Positions 19,672 through 29,654 of a stretch of DNA of 64,000 nt are shown here, in pieces; positions within the stretch are counted from its first letter, which is position 1, and every line of letters starts with the position of its first letter. Made by a program: the position numbers and the translations under genes. The DNA comes from Bos javanicus. Its lineage: Eukaryota > Chordata > Mammalia > Artiodactyla > Bovidae. The stretch spans positions 123,634,001-123,698,000 of the forward strand of contig NC_083869.1 of assembly GCF_032452875.1 (NCBI RefSeq), given 5' to 3'. The notes beneath the pieces were generated by a model, which was not told the DNA's origin, ran no database searches, and was given only the letters and a program-made list of their open reading frames with translations.

Positions 19672-20850
19672 GGGGCCACTTCATACCCGCTAAGATGGCT
19701 ATTATTTTAAAAAACAGAATAAAAGAAGTGTTGGCGAGGATATGGAGAAATAGGAACCCTCGCACATTACTAGTGTAACAGTAAAATGGTACAGCCGCTG
19801 TGGAAAACAGTATGGCAGTTCCTAAAAAAATTAAAATGGAATTACCACGTGATCCAGCAAGTTCCCTTCTGAGTTCAGTCGGAAGAATAAAAAGTGGGAA
19901 CTTGAACAGATGTTTGTACAGCATACCTTGCTTTATTGCACTTCACAGATATTGCATTTTTCGCCACCCTGTGTCTAGCAAGTCTATTGGCACCGTCTTT
20001 CCAACAGCATTTGCTCACTTCATGTATCTATGTCACATTTTGGTAATTCTCATGATATTTCCAGATTCTTCATGATTACTATGTTTGCGATGGTGACTGT
20101 GATCAGTGATCTTTGATGTTATTACTACAAATCCCTGAAGGCTCAGATGATGGTTAGCATATTTTAGCAATGAAGTATTTTTTAATTAAGGTATGTATAT
20201 TTTTTTAGATATAATGCCATTGCATGTTTAACAGAGTACAGTATAGCATAAATATAACTTTTATATGAACTGGGAAACCAAAATGTTTATGTGACACACT
20301 TTATTATGATCGCACTTTATTGCAGTGGTCTGGAACCGATCCTGCAATATTTCCAAGGTATGCTTGTATATCCACATTCATAGTAGCATTAGTCACAATA
20401 ACCAAAGAGTGGGAGCCACCCAAAGGTCCATCAACAGAATGAATGAACAGAACATGATATATAATATACTGGAATATTATTCAGACTTTAAAAGGAAGGA
20501 AATTCTGACACATGCTACATTATAGATCAACCTTAGACATTATGCTAAGTGAAATAAGCTAATCACAAAAAGACAAATATTGTATGATCCCACTTCTATG
20601 AGGGTCCTGGAAGAATCAAATACATAGAGATGGAGAGTAGAATGGTAGTTTCCAAGGGCTAAGGAGAGGGGAGAACTGGGAGTTATTGTTTAATGGGTAT
20701 TGGAGTTTCAGTATGAAAATTGAATCTAAAGATGGATGGTGGTGATGGCGCACAACAAATGTGACTGTATTTAATGTCAATGACATGCACATTTCAAAAT
20801 GGTTGGAAGGGTAAATTTTATGTATATTTTACCACAGTTCTTAACATCAG
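19672..20850 (+). mobile_element. L1 LINE 3' part, split by a Tigger
   Basis: The sense L1 ORF2 end and 3' UTR are split into 19672-19918 (GCTAAGATGGCTATTATTTT, GTTGGCGAGGATATGGAGAAA, GGAAAACAGTATGGCAGTTCC) and 20367-20850 (GTCACAATAACCAAAGAGTGG, GTCCATCAACAGAATGAATG, GAATATTATTCAGACTTTAAAAGG). A DNA transposon separates the two parts. Confidence 0.92.
19919..20366 (+). mobile_element. Tigger1-like DNA transposon, internally deleted
   Basis: A 448-bp element has terminal inverted repeats CAGCATACCTTG on the left and CAAGGTATGCTTG on the right. TA flanks it on both sides (19917-19918 and 20367-20368), the pogo/Tc1-mariner target rule. The interior matches only the two ends of Tigger1 (left: CACATTTTGGTAATTCTC; right: GGTCTGGAACCGATCCTGC). 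The transposase gene is absent, so the copy is non-autonomous. Confidence 0.9.
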
Positions 20851-20917
20851 TACAAGGTAAGCATGTTACATCTGTGACTAAGTGGGGGCACTGATAGCTC
20901 CAAGAAAACTACGCTTT

Positions 20918-21515
20918 CCTTTAGGATTCACTAGAGAGACAGAACCCATAGGATATATAGATCTACAAAAGAAGATATACTACAAGTATTGGTCACACAG
21001 TACTGAGGATTAGCAGTGCGGTGATACATTGTCTGCAGGCTGGAAAGCTGGTAGTGTAATTTAAGCTGAGTCCAAAGGCCTAAGAACAGTAATGGGAAGA
21101 AGTGAAAACACGCAGTTAAGTCCTGGAGTCCCAGTCCTGAGAACTAGGAGCTCCTATGTCCAAGAGCAGGAGAAGAAGGACATCCTAGCTCAAGAAGAGT
21201 GAGAGAATTTGCACTTCCCCCACCTTCTTGTCTTATTTGAGCCCTCAATGGATTGGGTGATGCCCACTCACAATGGTGAGGGTGGCTCTTCTCTACTCAG
21301 TATACTGATTTAAATGCTAATCCCTTTCAGAAACACTCTCACAGACACATCCAGAAGTAACACTTTACCAGCTATCTGGGCATCCCTTAGCCCAGTCAGG
21401 TTGACACATAAAATTACCAGCACCCAGTGGAACCAGAACTCGATTCAATTGCAGAAAGAAGGTCACAGCCTTCTAAGAAACATGAATGACCAAGAAATCC
21501 TAGCACGTCCTTTTT
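20918..21515 (+). repeat. Old interspersed repeat, family unassigned
   Basis: The sequence resembles a common mammalian repeat that opens with ATTCACTAGAGAGACAGAACCCATAGGATATATAG. It contains GTCTGCAGGCTGG and closes with CAGTCAGGTTGACACATAAAATTA. I recognise the text but cannot name the family securely; no coding capacity is seen. Confidence 0.6.
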
Positions 21516-21815
21516 AACTTGCTACTTCCTTGCATTAGACAACAACTGATGCTGAAAATGATGACGCAGAAGCAAAGGGAAAGTGGGGGGTTTATCATTC
21601 CTTTACCTTGCAGCCCTTCTTTCTCATCAATAAGCTGAATGCAGAGAGCATTGGTAGAATGTGTGAGTAATAAATGAAAAAAGCACAGCTCAATTAGTTT
21701 TGGATAGCACTTCCACCATTCTAGTAAGAATGAAATACATGTTTATGGTGAACTACAAAATACAAACTGTGTAATTTCAAACTGTGTAAAATTGCTGAGT
21801 TAGATGTTCCCGCAG
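21516..21815. other. No gene or clear repeat
   Basis: AT-rich single-copy-looking sequence with a small local repeat of AAACTGTGTAA (21766 and 21780). Confidence 0.35.
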
Positions 21816-22926
21816 TTCAGCTCAGTCTCTCAGTCATGTCCAATTCTCTGCCATCTGCAGCACACCAGGCTCCGCTGTCCATCACCAACTCCCAGAGCTT
21901 GCTCAAACTCATGTCCATCAAGTCGGTGATGTCATCCAACCATCTGATCCTCTGTCGTCCCCTTCTCCTCCCACCTTCATTCTTCCCAGCATCAGGGTCT
22001 TTTCCAATAAGTCAGTTCTTTACATCAGATGGCCGAAGTATTGAAGTTTCAGCTTCAGCATCAGTCCTCCCAATAAATGTTCAGGACTGATCTCCTTTAG
22101 GATGGACTGGTGGATCTCCTTGCAGTCCAAGGGACTCTCAAGAGTCTTCTACAACACCACAGTTCAAAAGCATCAATTCTTCAGCACTCAGCTTTCTTTA
22201 CAGTCCAACTCTCACACCCATACATGACTATTGGAAAAAGTGTAGCTCTGCCTAGACGGACCTTTGTTGGCAAAGTAATGTCTCTGCTTTGTAATATGCT
22301 GTCTAGGTTGGTCATAGTTTTTCTTCCAAGGAGCAAGCGTCTTTTAATTTCATGGCTGCAGTCACCATCCACAATGATTTTGGAGCCCCCCAAAATAAAG
22401 TCTGTCACTGTTTCCATGTTTCCCCAACTATTTGCCATGAAGTGATGGGACCAGATGCCATGATCTTAGTTTTCTGAATGTTGAGCTTTAAGCCAACATT
22501 TTCACTCTCCTCTTTCATTTTCATCAAGAGGCTCTTTAGTTCTTCTTTTTTTTTTTTTTTTGCCATAAAGGTGGTGTCATCTGTGTATCTGAGGTTATTT
22601 ATATTTCTCCAAGCAATCTTGATTCCAGCTTGTGCTTCATCCAGCCCAGCATTTCTCATGATGTACCCTGCATAGAAGTTAAATAAGCAGGGTGACAATA
22701 TACAGCTTTGACCTACCCCTTTCCCGATTTGGAACCAGTCTGTTGTCCATGTTCAGTTCTAACTGTTGCTTCTTGACCTGCATATGGATTTCTCAGGAGG
22801 CAGGACAGGTGGTCTGGTATTCCCATCTCTTTAAGAATTTTCCACAGTTTGCTGTGATACACACAGCCAAAGGCTTTGGCATAGTCAGTAAAGCAGAAGT
22901 AGATGTTTTTCTGGAACTCTCTTATA
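21816..22926 (-). mobile_element. BovB LINE, antisense, 5'-truncated
   Basis: About 1.1 kb of antisense BovB retains the C-terminal half of the reverse transcriptase. The minus-strand frame at 22405-22698 reads MSPCLFNFYAGYIMRNAGLD and contains Y-T-D-D-T, close to the catalytic Y-A-D-D motif. It is followed by a second frame with MYGCESWTVKKAEC. An extra run of A in the gene (15+ T at 22546-22562) adds lysines. Flanks TAGATGTTCCCGCAG (21801) and TAGATGTTTCCATAG (22927) look like a decayed target duplication (12 of 15). Confidence 0.93.
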
Positions 22927-23059
22927 TAGATGTTTCCATAGTTGCATTAAATTAGCTTTATACAATATAAAGGTAAATAGTAACATTTATGTTAATAATG
23001 AAATATCTTAACTTTTTCTTTACTTAGTATGATGCTATATATGAAATAAAAATACCATG

Positions 23060-24312
23060 ATGAGGCCAAAATTATTCTAATATCAAATACAGATAAAGAC
23101 AATACAAAAAAGGAAAAGTATGCTAATATCTCTCATGAATATAACCACAAAATCTTCACAAAATATCAGAAATCAAATTCAACAATGTATAAAATGAATT
23201 ATACACCATAGACATTTTTCCAAAGACGTACAGATGGCCATTAGACACATGAAAAAAATGCTCAACATCACTATTCAACAGGGAAATGCAAATCAAAACC
23301 ACAATGAGATATTACCTTACATCCTTCAGAAGGTAATCCTCAGAAAAGAATAAATAACAAATGTTGGAGAGGGTATGGAGAAAAGGGAACTCTCAAGCAC
23401 TGTTTATGGGAATGTAAATCGAGTAACCACTATGGAAAACAGTATGGAGATTCCTCCAAAAATCTAAAAATAGAATTACTATACAATCGAGCCCTTATAC
23501 TTCTGGGTGTTTTTCTAAAGAAAACAAAGGCACTAATTTGAAAAAATATATGCACCCCATTATAATATTATTGCACTACAGGTTAAGAAGTATATTATCT
23601 GAAGGTGGCAACCCACTCCAGTACTCTTGCCTGGAAAATCCCATGGACTGGTAGGCTGCAGTCCATCGGGTCACTAAGAGTCGGACACAACTGAGCGACT
23701 TCACTTTCACTTTTCATTTTCATGCATTGGAGAAGGAAATGGCAACCCACTCCAGTGTTCTTGCCTGGAGAATCCCAGGGATGGGGGAGCCTGGTGAGCT
23801 GCCGTCTATGGGGTCGCACAGAGTCAGACACGACTGAAGTGACTTAGCAGTAGTAGCAGACTCTGATAAGCTAATGATGAGTATTGTAAATGCTAGAGCA
23901 GCCACTATAAAAATATAAGAGGTATTTCTAATAATCAACTTGCTCAAAAAAAGGGAGGAAATGAGAAACAACAAAAAACAGGTATAACAAAAAGAAAACA
24001 AAAAGCAATATGGTAAGTTTAAATTTAACCATTTAAGTAATTCCACCAAATGTAAATACTCTAATTCAGGAAAAGGCAAAATCAGGGAAATAGAAAATGG
24101 ATTAACAGTTGTCAGGGGAAAGGGAAAGAGGTTGGCTACTAAAAAGAAAACATAGGGGAAATTTTTGGAGTGATAAATGGTTTTATATATTGATTATGGT
24201 GGTGGTTGTTTCACAGCTGTATGCATTTGTCAAAATTATAAAACTGTAAAACCAAAAGGCAAATTTTTGTGTATATAAACTATGCCTCAATAAATCTGTT
24301 TTTCAAAGTTCT
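23060..24312 (+). mobile_element. L1 LINE 3' part, split by Bov-A2
   Basis: Sense L1 text includes TGGCCATTAGACACATGAAAAAAATGCTCAACATCAC, GGGAAATGCAAATCAAAACCACAATGAGATA and GGAAAACAGTATGGAGATTCC. After a Bov-A2 at 23601-23859 it resumes and ends near AAACTATGCCTCAATAAATCTG. The part at 23860-24080 is less certain L1. Confidence 0.85.
23601..23859 (+). mobile_element. Bov-A2 SINE inside L1
   Basis: The dimer is slightly shortened at its 5' end and has a deletion in the first monomer (CCATGGACTGGTAGGCTG). It has the TTCATGCATTGGAGAAGG linker and an AGCAGTAGTAGCAG tail. Confidence 0.92.
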
Positions 24313-24344
24313 AATTAATTCCAATACCTTAAATAAAAGAAAAA

Positions 24345-26170
24345 GATGATCTCATTGTTAAGAAAAGTTAAAGAAGGTCTAAGTAAATTAAGAGATCTAT
24401 CATGTTCATGGGTGGGAAGAGTCAGCATTATTAAGATGATAATCCTCCCAGAATATATCTACATGGTCAACACAGTACCAATCAAAATCCCAGGAGGATT
24501 TTCGATGAAATCAACAAACTGGTTCTGATAATAGTAGGGCATTGGTGTAATAGACATAGAGCTCAACAGAGCAGAATAGGATTCCGAAATAGATCCACAC
24601 ACACATGGCCAAATGATTTTTTTTTATGATATTTTATTTTCTGCTGGAAAAAAGAAGCATTTGTGAAACTAAGTTTGTCAGTTTATATGACAGTGCAACC
24701 GATTTTTGACAAAGATGACATTGTAATTCAAAAAGAAAGAACATTCTTTTCAACAAATGGTGCTGAAGCAATTGGATTACCATGTGACAGAAAAAAAAGA
24801 ATCTAAATCCATTCTACTCCTTTCACCACACACACAAAAATTAACTCTAAATAAATCGCAGACCTAAATATATGAGTTACAACCATAAAATATCTAGAAG
24901 AAAGTGTAGGAGAAATCTTTGTGACCTAGAGTCAGGTAAATATTAGGATAAAAGCATACAAACCTTAAAAGGAAAAAAAATTGGACATCATCACAATTTT
25001 TAAATATTGGTTATTTGAACGACATACTCAAGGAAGTGAAAGCTACAGACTAGGAGGTGTTGTTTAGCTGCCAAGTTGTGCAGGGCTCTTTGCAACCTCA
25101 TGTACTATAGCCCCCAGGCTTCTCTGTCCATGAGATTTCCCAAGCAAGAATACTGTAATGGGTTGCCATTTCCTTTTCCAGAGGATCTTCCTGATCAAGG
25201 ATCGAACCCAAGTCTCTTGCTTGGCAGGTGGATTCTTTACCTCTGTGCCACCTGGGGAGAACACAGACTAGGAGAAGCTATTTCCAGATCAAGTATCTGA
25301 TAAAATACATTATATAAAAACACATATAAAATTCCTTCTACTCAATAATTAGAAAATAAACATCAATTAGCAAAGGACAAAAGTTTTGAATAGACACATC
25401 GCTGAAAAAGACATACAGATGTCAGATAAGCATCTGAAGAATCCTTAACATTATTAGTCACTGGGGAAATGCAAATTATAACCACAATGAGACAGCATTA
25501 CATACACACTAGAACAGCCAAAATGAAGGAGACTACAATACCAAGGAGAAGATGCAGGGCCACCAAAAATCTCATACATTGCCAATAGATGTGCAAAATG
25601 GGACAGTGGCTTTGAAAACCATTGTGGCAGTTTCTTATATAGCTAAGCACGCATTTTCCATGCAACCCAGTAATTCTGCTCCTAGGCATTTACCAAGGGG
25701 GGGAAAATGTATCTACACACAGACTTGTATGTGAATTTCATAACAGCTCTATTCATAGCATAGACCAACAAATGAATAAACAAAACGTGGTATAACCATA
25801 CAACAGAATGCCAGCCAGCAATAAAAAAGAATCGGCTGTGCTGATACTCAGAACTCACAGACAAATCTCTAAAGCATCATGCTAAGTGCGAAAGACCAGA
25901 CACCAAAGGCTATGTACATTTATATGCTATTCTGGAGAAAGAAAACTATAGAGACAGAAATCAGGCCAGTGATTTCCTAGGGCTGAAGATGAGAGGAGAA
26001 GATATACTTCAAAGGGAGATGAAGGACTTTCATAGGATGGTGGAACTATTCTATATCTTGATTGAGGTGGTGGCTATATGACTGTATATATTTGGCAGAA
26101 TTCATTAAACCATGTAGTTTAAAAGGGTGATTTTTACTTTATGCAAATTATACTTCAGTAAAACTGATTG
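24345..26170 (+). mobile_element. Second sense L1 LINE, split by Bov-tA
   Basis: L1 ORF2 C-terminal region through the 3' UTR: CTACATGGTCAACACAGTACCAATCAAAATCCC, TTTTTGACAAAGATGACATTG, AACAAATGGTGCTGAAGCAATTGG, GACCTAAATATATGAGTTAC, and an end near AAATTATACTTCAGTAAAACTGA. A CACATGGCCAAATG stretch with a T-run (24618-24627) interrupts it. It lies in tandem behind the previous L1. All frames are broken. Confidence 0.9.
25057..25262 (-). mobile_element. Bov-tA SINE with 12-bp duplication
   Basis: An antisense copy runs from GTGTTGTTTAGCTGCC to the tRNA-like head GTGCCACCTGGGG. ACAGACTAGGAG is repeated exactly at 25045-25056 and 25263-25274. It interrupts the L1. Confidence 0.95.
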
Positions 26171-26849
26171 TCCCTAAAACAATTTGGTAGAAAGAACTTC
26201 CAAGTCTATTAGGAAATTATTCTATTCATTTCTGACCAAACCCTCCCCCCGTCTGGCTTATCTCCAAGCCTCCCTTGACAGCTCATGCCTGTGTCACAGA
26301 CATAGGCCAGGCAAGAGTGTGGGGAGGGTCTGGTCAGATCTGTCCCCATGTAGGAAACCTCTGAGTGTGCAGGTCGTCCTGGTGGTACTGAGTGTGCCCT
26401 GGGCTGTACCCTAGGTGGGTTGGACAGGGTGATGGGGGCCATGGCCTCTGCAGAGAAGTCATAGGAAACTGGGAAGAGGGGGAGGGGGCACAGCACGTGT
26501 CCCACCCAGTCAAGGTACCCTTCCTGCTCGGGAAGCAAATCCTTGTCCCAGCTCCGCAGAGTTTGGTGTCTGGGCCCAGGCCTGGGGGTGCCTGTCTGCC
26601 AGTCAACACCAGCTGCACCCAGAGCCACCACCTGTCAGCCAGGAGAGTGGGCACCGTGGGGCTCCATGCACATGGGCACACCTGGGCACGTCCCCGCTGC
26701 CTCCTCTGCTCACTGACGTCCCCTCCCAGGCCACCCCATCAGGGATGTGTTCCCAGTGGGACCCTCACTGGGAAGAGGGTGGGGGTGGGCGACTGACAGT
26801 GATGGAGCCCTTGGCAGGGCCGGCAAGTTGGCACTATAAAGCGACACTC
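26171..26849. other. Single-copy DNA, no gene recognised
   Basis: GC-rich sequence between an L1 and a MIR. Frames of 115-140 codons on both strands at 26209-26796 overlap in register-independent ways and show no known domain or splice context. Confidence 0.4.
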
Positions 26850-26998
26850 CCAACAGCCCTGGGACAGGGAGACGATGACACAGAGTAGGGGAGGGAGGCT
26901 CAGAGAGGGTGAGCGGTCTGCCTCTGTCGCACAGCTAGAGGCGGCAGAGCCAGGATTCAAACCCAGGTCTACTCTTACCCACTGCTCCACACAGCCAT
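26850..26998 (+). repeat. MIR SINE
   Basis: The 3' half is well kept: GGCTCAGAGAGGGTGAGCGG, CGCACAGCTAGAGGCGGCAGAGCCAGGATTCAAACCCAGGTCT. Confidence 0.88.
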
Positions 26999-27191
26999 GT
27001 GACCGCTAGGCCACCCAGACCTCGCTGGTGACATCACCTACTTTGCAGATGGTGAGTTTGCCAGCACTTTCGCCTGTATGGCCTCCTTCATTTCCCACAG
27101 CATCATCTGGGGTAGGGGTGGGGGGTGTCATTTCCACTGGACAGGTGAGGAGACAGAGCCTCAAAAAGGGGAGGCGACTCACCCTAAGTCG

Positions 27192-27645
27192 TCGTGTGCG
27201 TGCTAAGTCTCAGTCGTGTCTGACTCTTTGCGACCCTATGGGCTGTAGCCTGACGATCTCCTCTGTCCGTGGGGATTCTCCAGGCAAGAATCCACTGAAG
27301 TGGAGTGCCGTGTCCTCCAGGGCAGAGGGGAGGGCTTCCCTAGTAGCTCAGTCAGTAAATCATCTGCCTGCAATGCAGGAGACCCGGGTTTGATTCCTGG
27401 GTCAGGAGGATCCCCTGGAGAAGGAAATGGCAACCCACTCCAGTATTCTTGCCTGGAGAATCCCAAGGACAGAGGAGCCTGACAGGCTATACAGTCCGTG
27501 GGGTTGCAAGAGTCGGATAAGATTTAGCGACTAAAACCACCACCACCTCCAGGGGACCTTTCCGATCCAGGGATCAAACCCGCATCTCTTACATCTCCTG
27601 CATTTGCAGGTGGGTTCTTTACCACTAGCATCACTTGGAAAGCCC
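27192..27645 (-). mobile_element. Bov-tA SINE, itself split
   Basis: The antisense Bov-tA starts GTGCGTGCTAAGTCTCAGTCGTG. It breaks off after TGTCCTCCAGGG at 27322 and resumes at 27546 with CCTCCAGGGGACCTTTCCGATCC. It ends with the tRNA-like head ATCACTTGGAAAGCCC. Confidence 0.92.
27323..27545 (+). mobile_element. Bov-tA SINE inside Bov-tA
   Basis: A sense copy (GGCTTCCCTAGTAGCTCAG to TTTAGCGACTAAAACCACC) has the host string CCTCCAGGG at 27314-27322 and again at 27546-27554. It is the youngest layer of a three-deep nest. Confidence 0.93.
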
Positions 27646-27710
27646 TGTAAAGGGCAGAGCTGGGATTTGGCCCAAGTCCCAGGTCTGTGTAACACCAGTG
27701 ACACAGGCTG

Positions 27711-28317
27711 GGACAATGAGGGCTCATCTCAGTGAGCCCTGCCACTCCCCGCTCTAGTGAATTAAGGCCACAAAAGATAAAATCAGACATGAAACTAGAT
27801 AATAAGGTTAACTTAAATATGAATAAAATCTCTAATAATTAAAAAAGAAAAACAGCTCCTCACATTGATGTTGCCACTTCCCACCAGCCCATGACCCTGG
27901 CGAGTCCTCTCTAATGGGCACTCTTCAGCTCGAGGACAATGTCTCTTGAATGTCAGCCACAGCTCCTGCCACCTGAGAAACTGCATTCCTAGGGCAGAGG
28001 GAGGAGGAGAAGGACCCTTAGCGTTATTACCATAAACTTCACTGAGAAGGCATTTCTTCAGTTTCAGATGGCAGAGTCTTAGAGGAAGAGAAAGGGCTTT
28101 GGATGACAGAACCTGGTTGGGAAGAAGATTCCCACAGGCTAGAGCCTCCAAGGGAGACTCACAGGGAGGGACTCCATATGTAAATGTGAGTTTAGCATGC
28201 AGTGTGAAGTTCTGAACTGAGATGAGAAAAACAAATCAATGGCTCAGGATCAGAGGACAGAGACTGGTTTTGATGGGTGCTGACAGGGAGCTCAATGTGA
28301 ACCCACAGAAATCGGGT
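27711..28317. other. No gene or clear repeat
   Basis: Single-copy-looking sequence. An AT-rich patch at 27770-27850 and a frame of about 110 codons on the minus strand at 27813-28151 have no recognisable homology. Confidence 0.4.
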
Positions 28318-28728
28318 GTTTACTATGTATTAGGTACTCACATGAGCTTTATCCTCCCAATACACTTTCAAGGTTGGTGCCAATAGTATTCAGGGCAAGA
28401 GAAAACCGAAGTTCAGAAAGCTAAAAGTCACAGAACTAGTAAGTAGAGAGCTGAGATTTGAATTTCGATTTATTTGACTCTCCCTGGTGACTCAGATGGT
28501 AAACAATCTGCCTGCAATGCGGGAGACCCAGGTTCGATCCCTGGGTCGAGAAGATCCCCAGCAGAAGGAAATGGCTACCCATTCCAGTATTTTTGCCTGG
28601 AGAATTCCATGGACAGAGGAGCCTGACAGGCTACAGTCCGTGGGGTCACAAAGAGTCAGACACGACTGAGCGACTAACACTTTCACGTTATTTGACTCTG
28701 AAGCCTGCTCTCCTGTGCACCTTACGGC
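28318..28728 (+). repeat. MIR SINE split by Bov-tA
   Basis: The left part (28318-28481) has GTTTACTATGTATTAGGTACTCA and CACAGAACTAGTAAGTAGAGAGCTGAGATTTGAA. The right tail (28688-28728) has TTTGACTCTGAAGCCTGCTCTCCTG. Between them lies a Bov-tA flanked by the 12-bp direct repeat TTATTTGACTCT. Confidence 0.9.
28482..28687 (+). mobile_element. Bov-tA SINE with 12-bp duplication
   Basis: A well-preserved sense copy runs from CCCTGGTGACTCAGATGG to GAGCGACTAACACTTTC. TTATTTGACTCT is exact at 28470-28481 and 28688-28699. The element is close to consensus, so it is probably fairly recent. Confidence 0.95.
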
Positions 28729-29166
28729 CTTTTAGGACATGTTAATAGAGGTCAGGAGTTTAGAAGAAGGGAGGTGAGAGTCCTGTTTAACTGGGAGACT
28801 GGGATCTAAATGCCTTTCTGAACTTTGTCAAAGAGCCTCCAGACTAAAAAGGACATGGAAACAAAATCACATGAATAAATTAATTTATTTGATAGTTTTC
28901 TTAGGTTGCTCTTATGTTCTAGATTCTCTTGTAGGCACTGGAGATAAAGAGGTGAAGAAGACAAAGTTCTTGTTCTCATGAGTTTATATGCAATTTTTAC
29001 CCATGAAATATTTTATTATATATAATATATTAAATATTAATATGTGTTAGTCAATCAGTCATATCTGGCTCTATGTGACCTCATTTTAAATATGTATATA
29101 TAATATACTATGTAATATATATGTAAGTATGTTTTGTATGTATATAGTATGTATATATACATTTTA
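28729..29166. other. L2-like relic and AT-rich tract
   Basis: 28915-28990 (TCTTGTAGGCACTGGAGATAAAGAGG, GTTCTCATGAG) resembles an L2 3' end in sense. From 28995 to 29165 the sequence is almost pure A/T with many ATATAT palindromes, and TCAGTCATATCTGGCTC at 29056 is a relic of an antisense Bov-tA. Confidence 0.5.
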
Positions 29167-29167
29167 T

Positions 29168-29364
29168 GACATGTGTGCTCAGTCCTATCCGACTCTTTGT
29201 GACCCCACAGACTGTAGCCCACCAGGCTCCTCTATCCATGGGGTTCTCCAGGCAAGAACACTGGAGTGAGTTGCCATTTCCTACTCCAGGGGATCTTCCT
29301 GACCCAGGGATTGAACCTGGGTCTCCCACATTGAAGGCAGATTCTTCACCACTGCGCCACCAAT
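29168..29364 (-). mobile_element. Bov-tA SINE
   Basis: An antisense copy runs from GTGTGCTCAGTCCTATCCGAC to CTTCACCACTGCGCCACCA, placed next to the AT-rich tract. Confidence 0.92.
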
Positions 29365-29369
29365 GTATA

Positions 29370-29640
29370 AATCTCTCCATATGAAAATCTTCAGTAATTT
29401 TTGTTAGGTACCTGTAAATGAAGTTACTGAGCTACAGGGTGGTTGATAAAGAAACTGCCAAACTGTTTTCCAAAATAGCTATACTATGTAACACTCCCAG
29501 AAGCAATGTGTGAGAATTCTATCACTCTACATCCTCATCAACACTTGGTATTGTCAGATGTTTAATTTTAGCTATGACTGCTATCTCCTGATATTTTTAA
29601 TTCACATATCCTGGATGACTAATTACATCATATTTAATAA
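29370..29640 (-). mobile_element. Old L1, antisense fragment
   Basis: AAGAAACTGCCAAACTGTTTTCCAAAATAGC, ACACTCCCAGAAGCAATGTG and CATCAACACTTGGTATTGTCAG are L1 3' UTR text in antisense. Confidence 0.85.
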
Positions 29641-29654
29641 ATTTATATGTATAT

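Larger units (their letters stand above)
27080..27710 (+). repeat. MIR SINE split by nested Bov-tA copies
   Basis: The left part is 27080-27191 (CAGGTGAGGAGACAGAGCCTC, GGCGACTCACCCTAAGTC). The right part is 27646-27710 (GGGCAGAGCTGGGATTTGGCCCAAGTCCCAGGTCT). Joined in MIR order the two are continuous, and everything between is inserted. Confidence 0.85.

Noticed and set aside
22405..22698. Reverse transcriptase-like protein as a host gene
   Set aside because: It is part of a truncated BovB LINE with further frame breaks on both sides.
26209..26796. Opposed frames of 115-140 codons
   Set aside because: They overlap on both strands, have no splice-site support and no recognised domain.
28482..28687. 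tRNA-like sequence at the head of Bov-tA copies
   Set aside because: The heads descend from tRNA-Glu but do not keep a full cloverleaf; these are SINEs, not tRNA genes.
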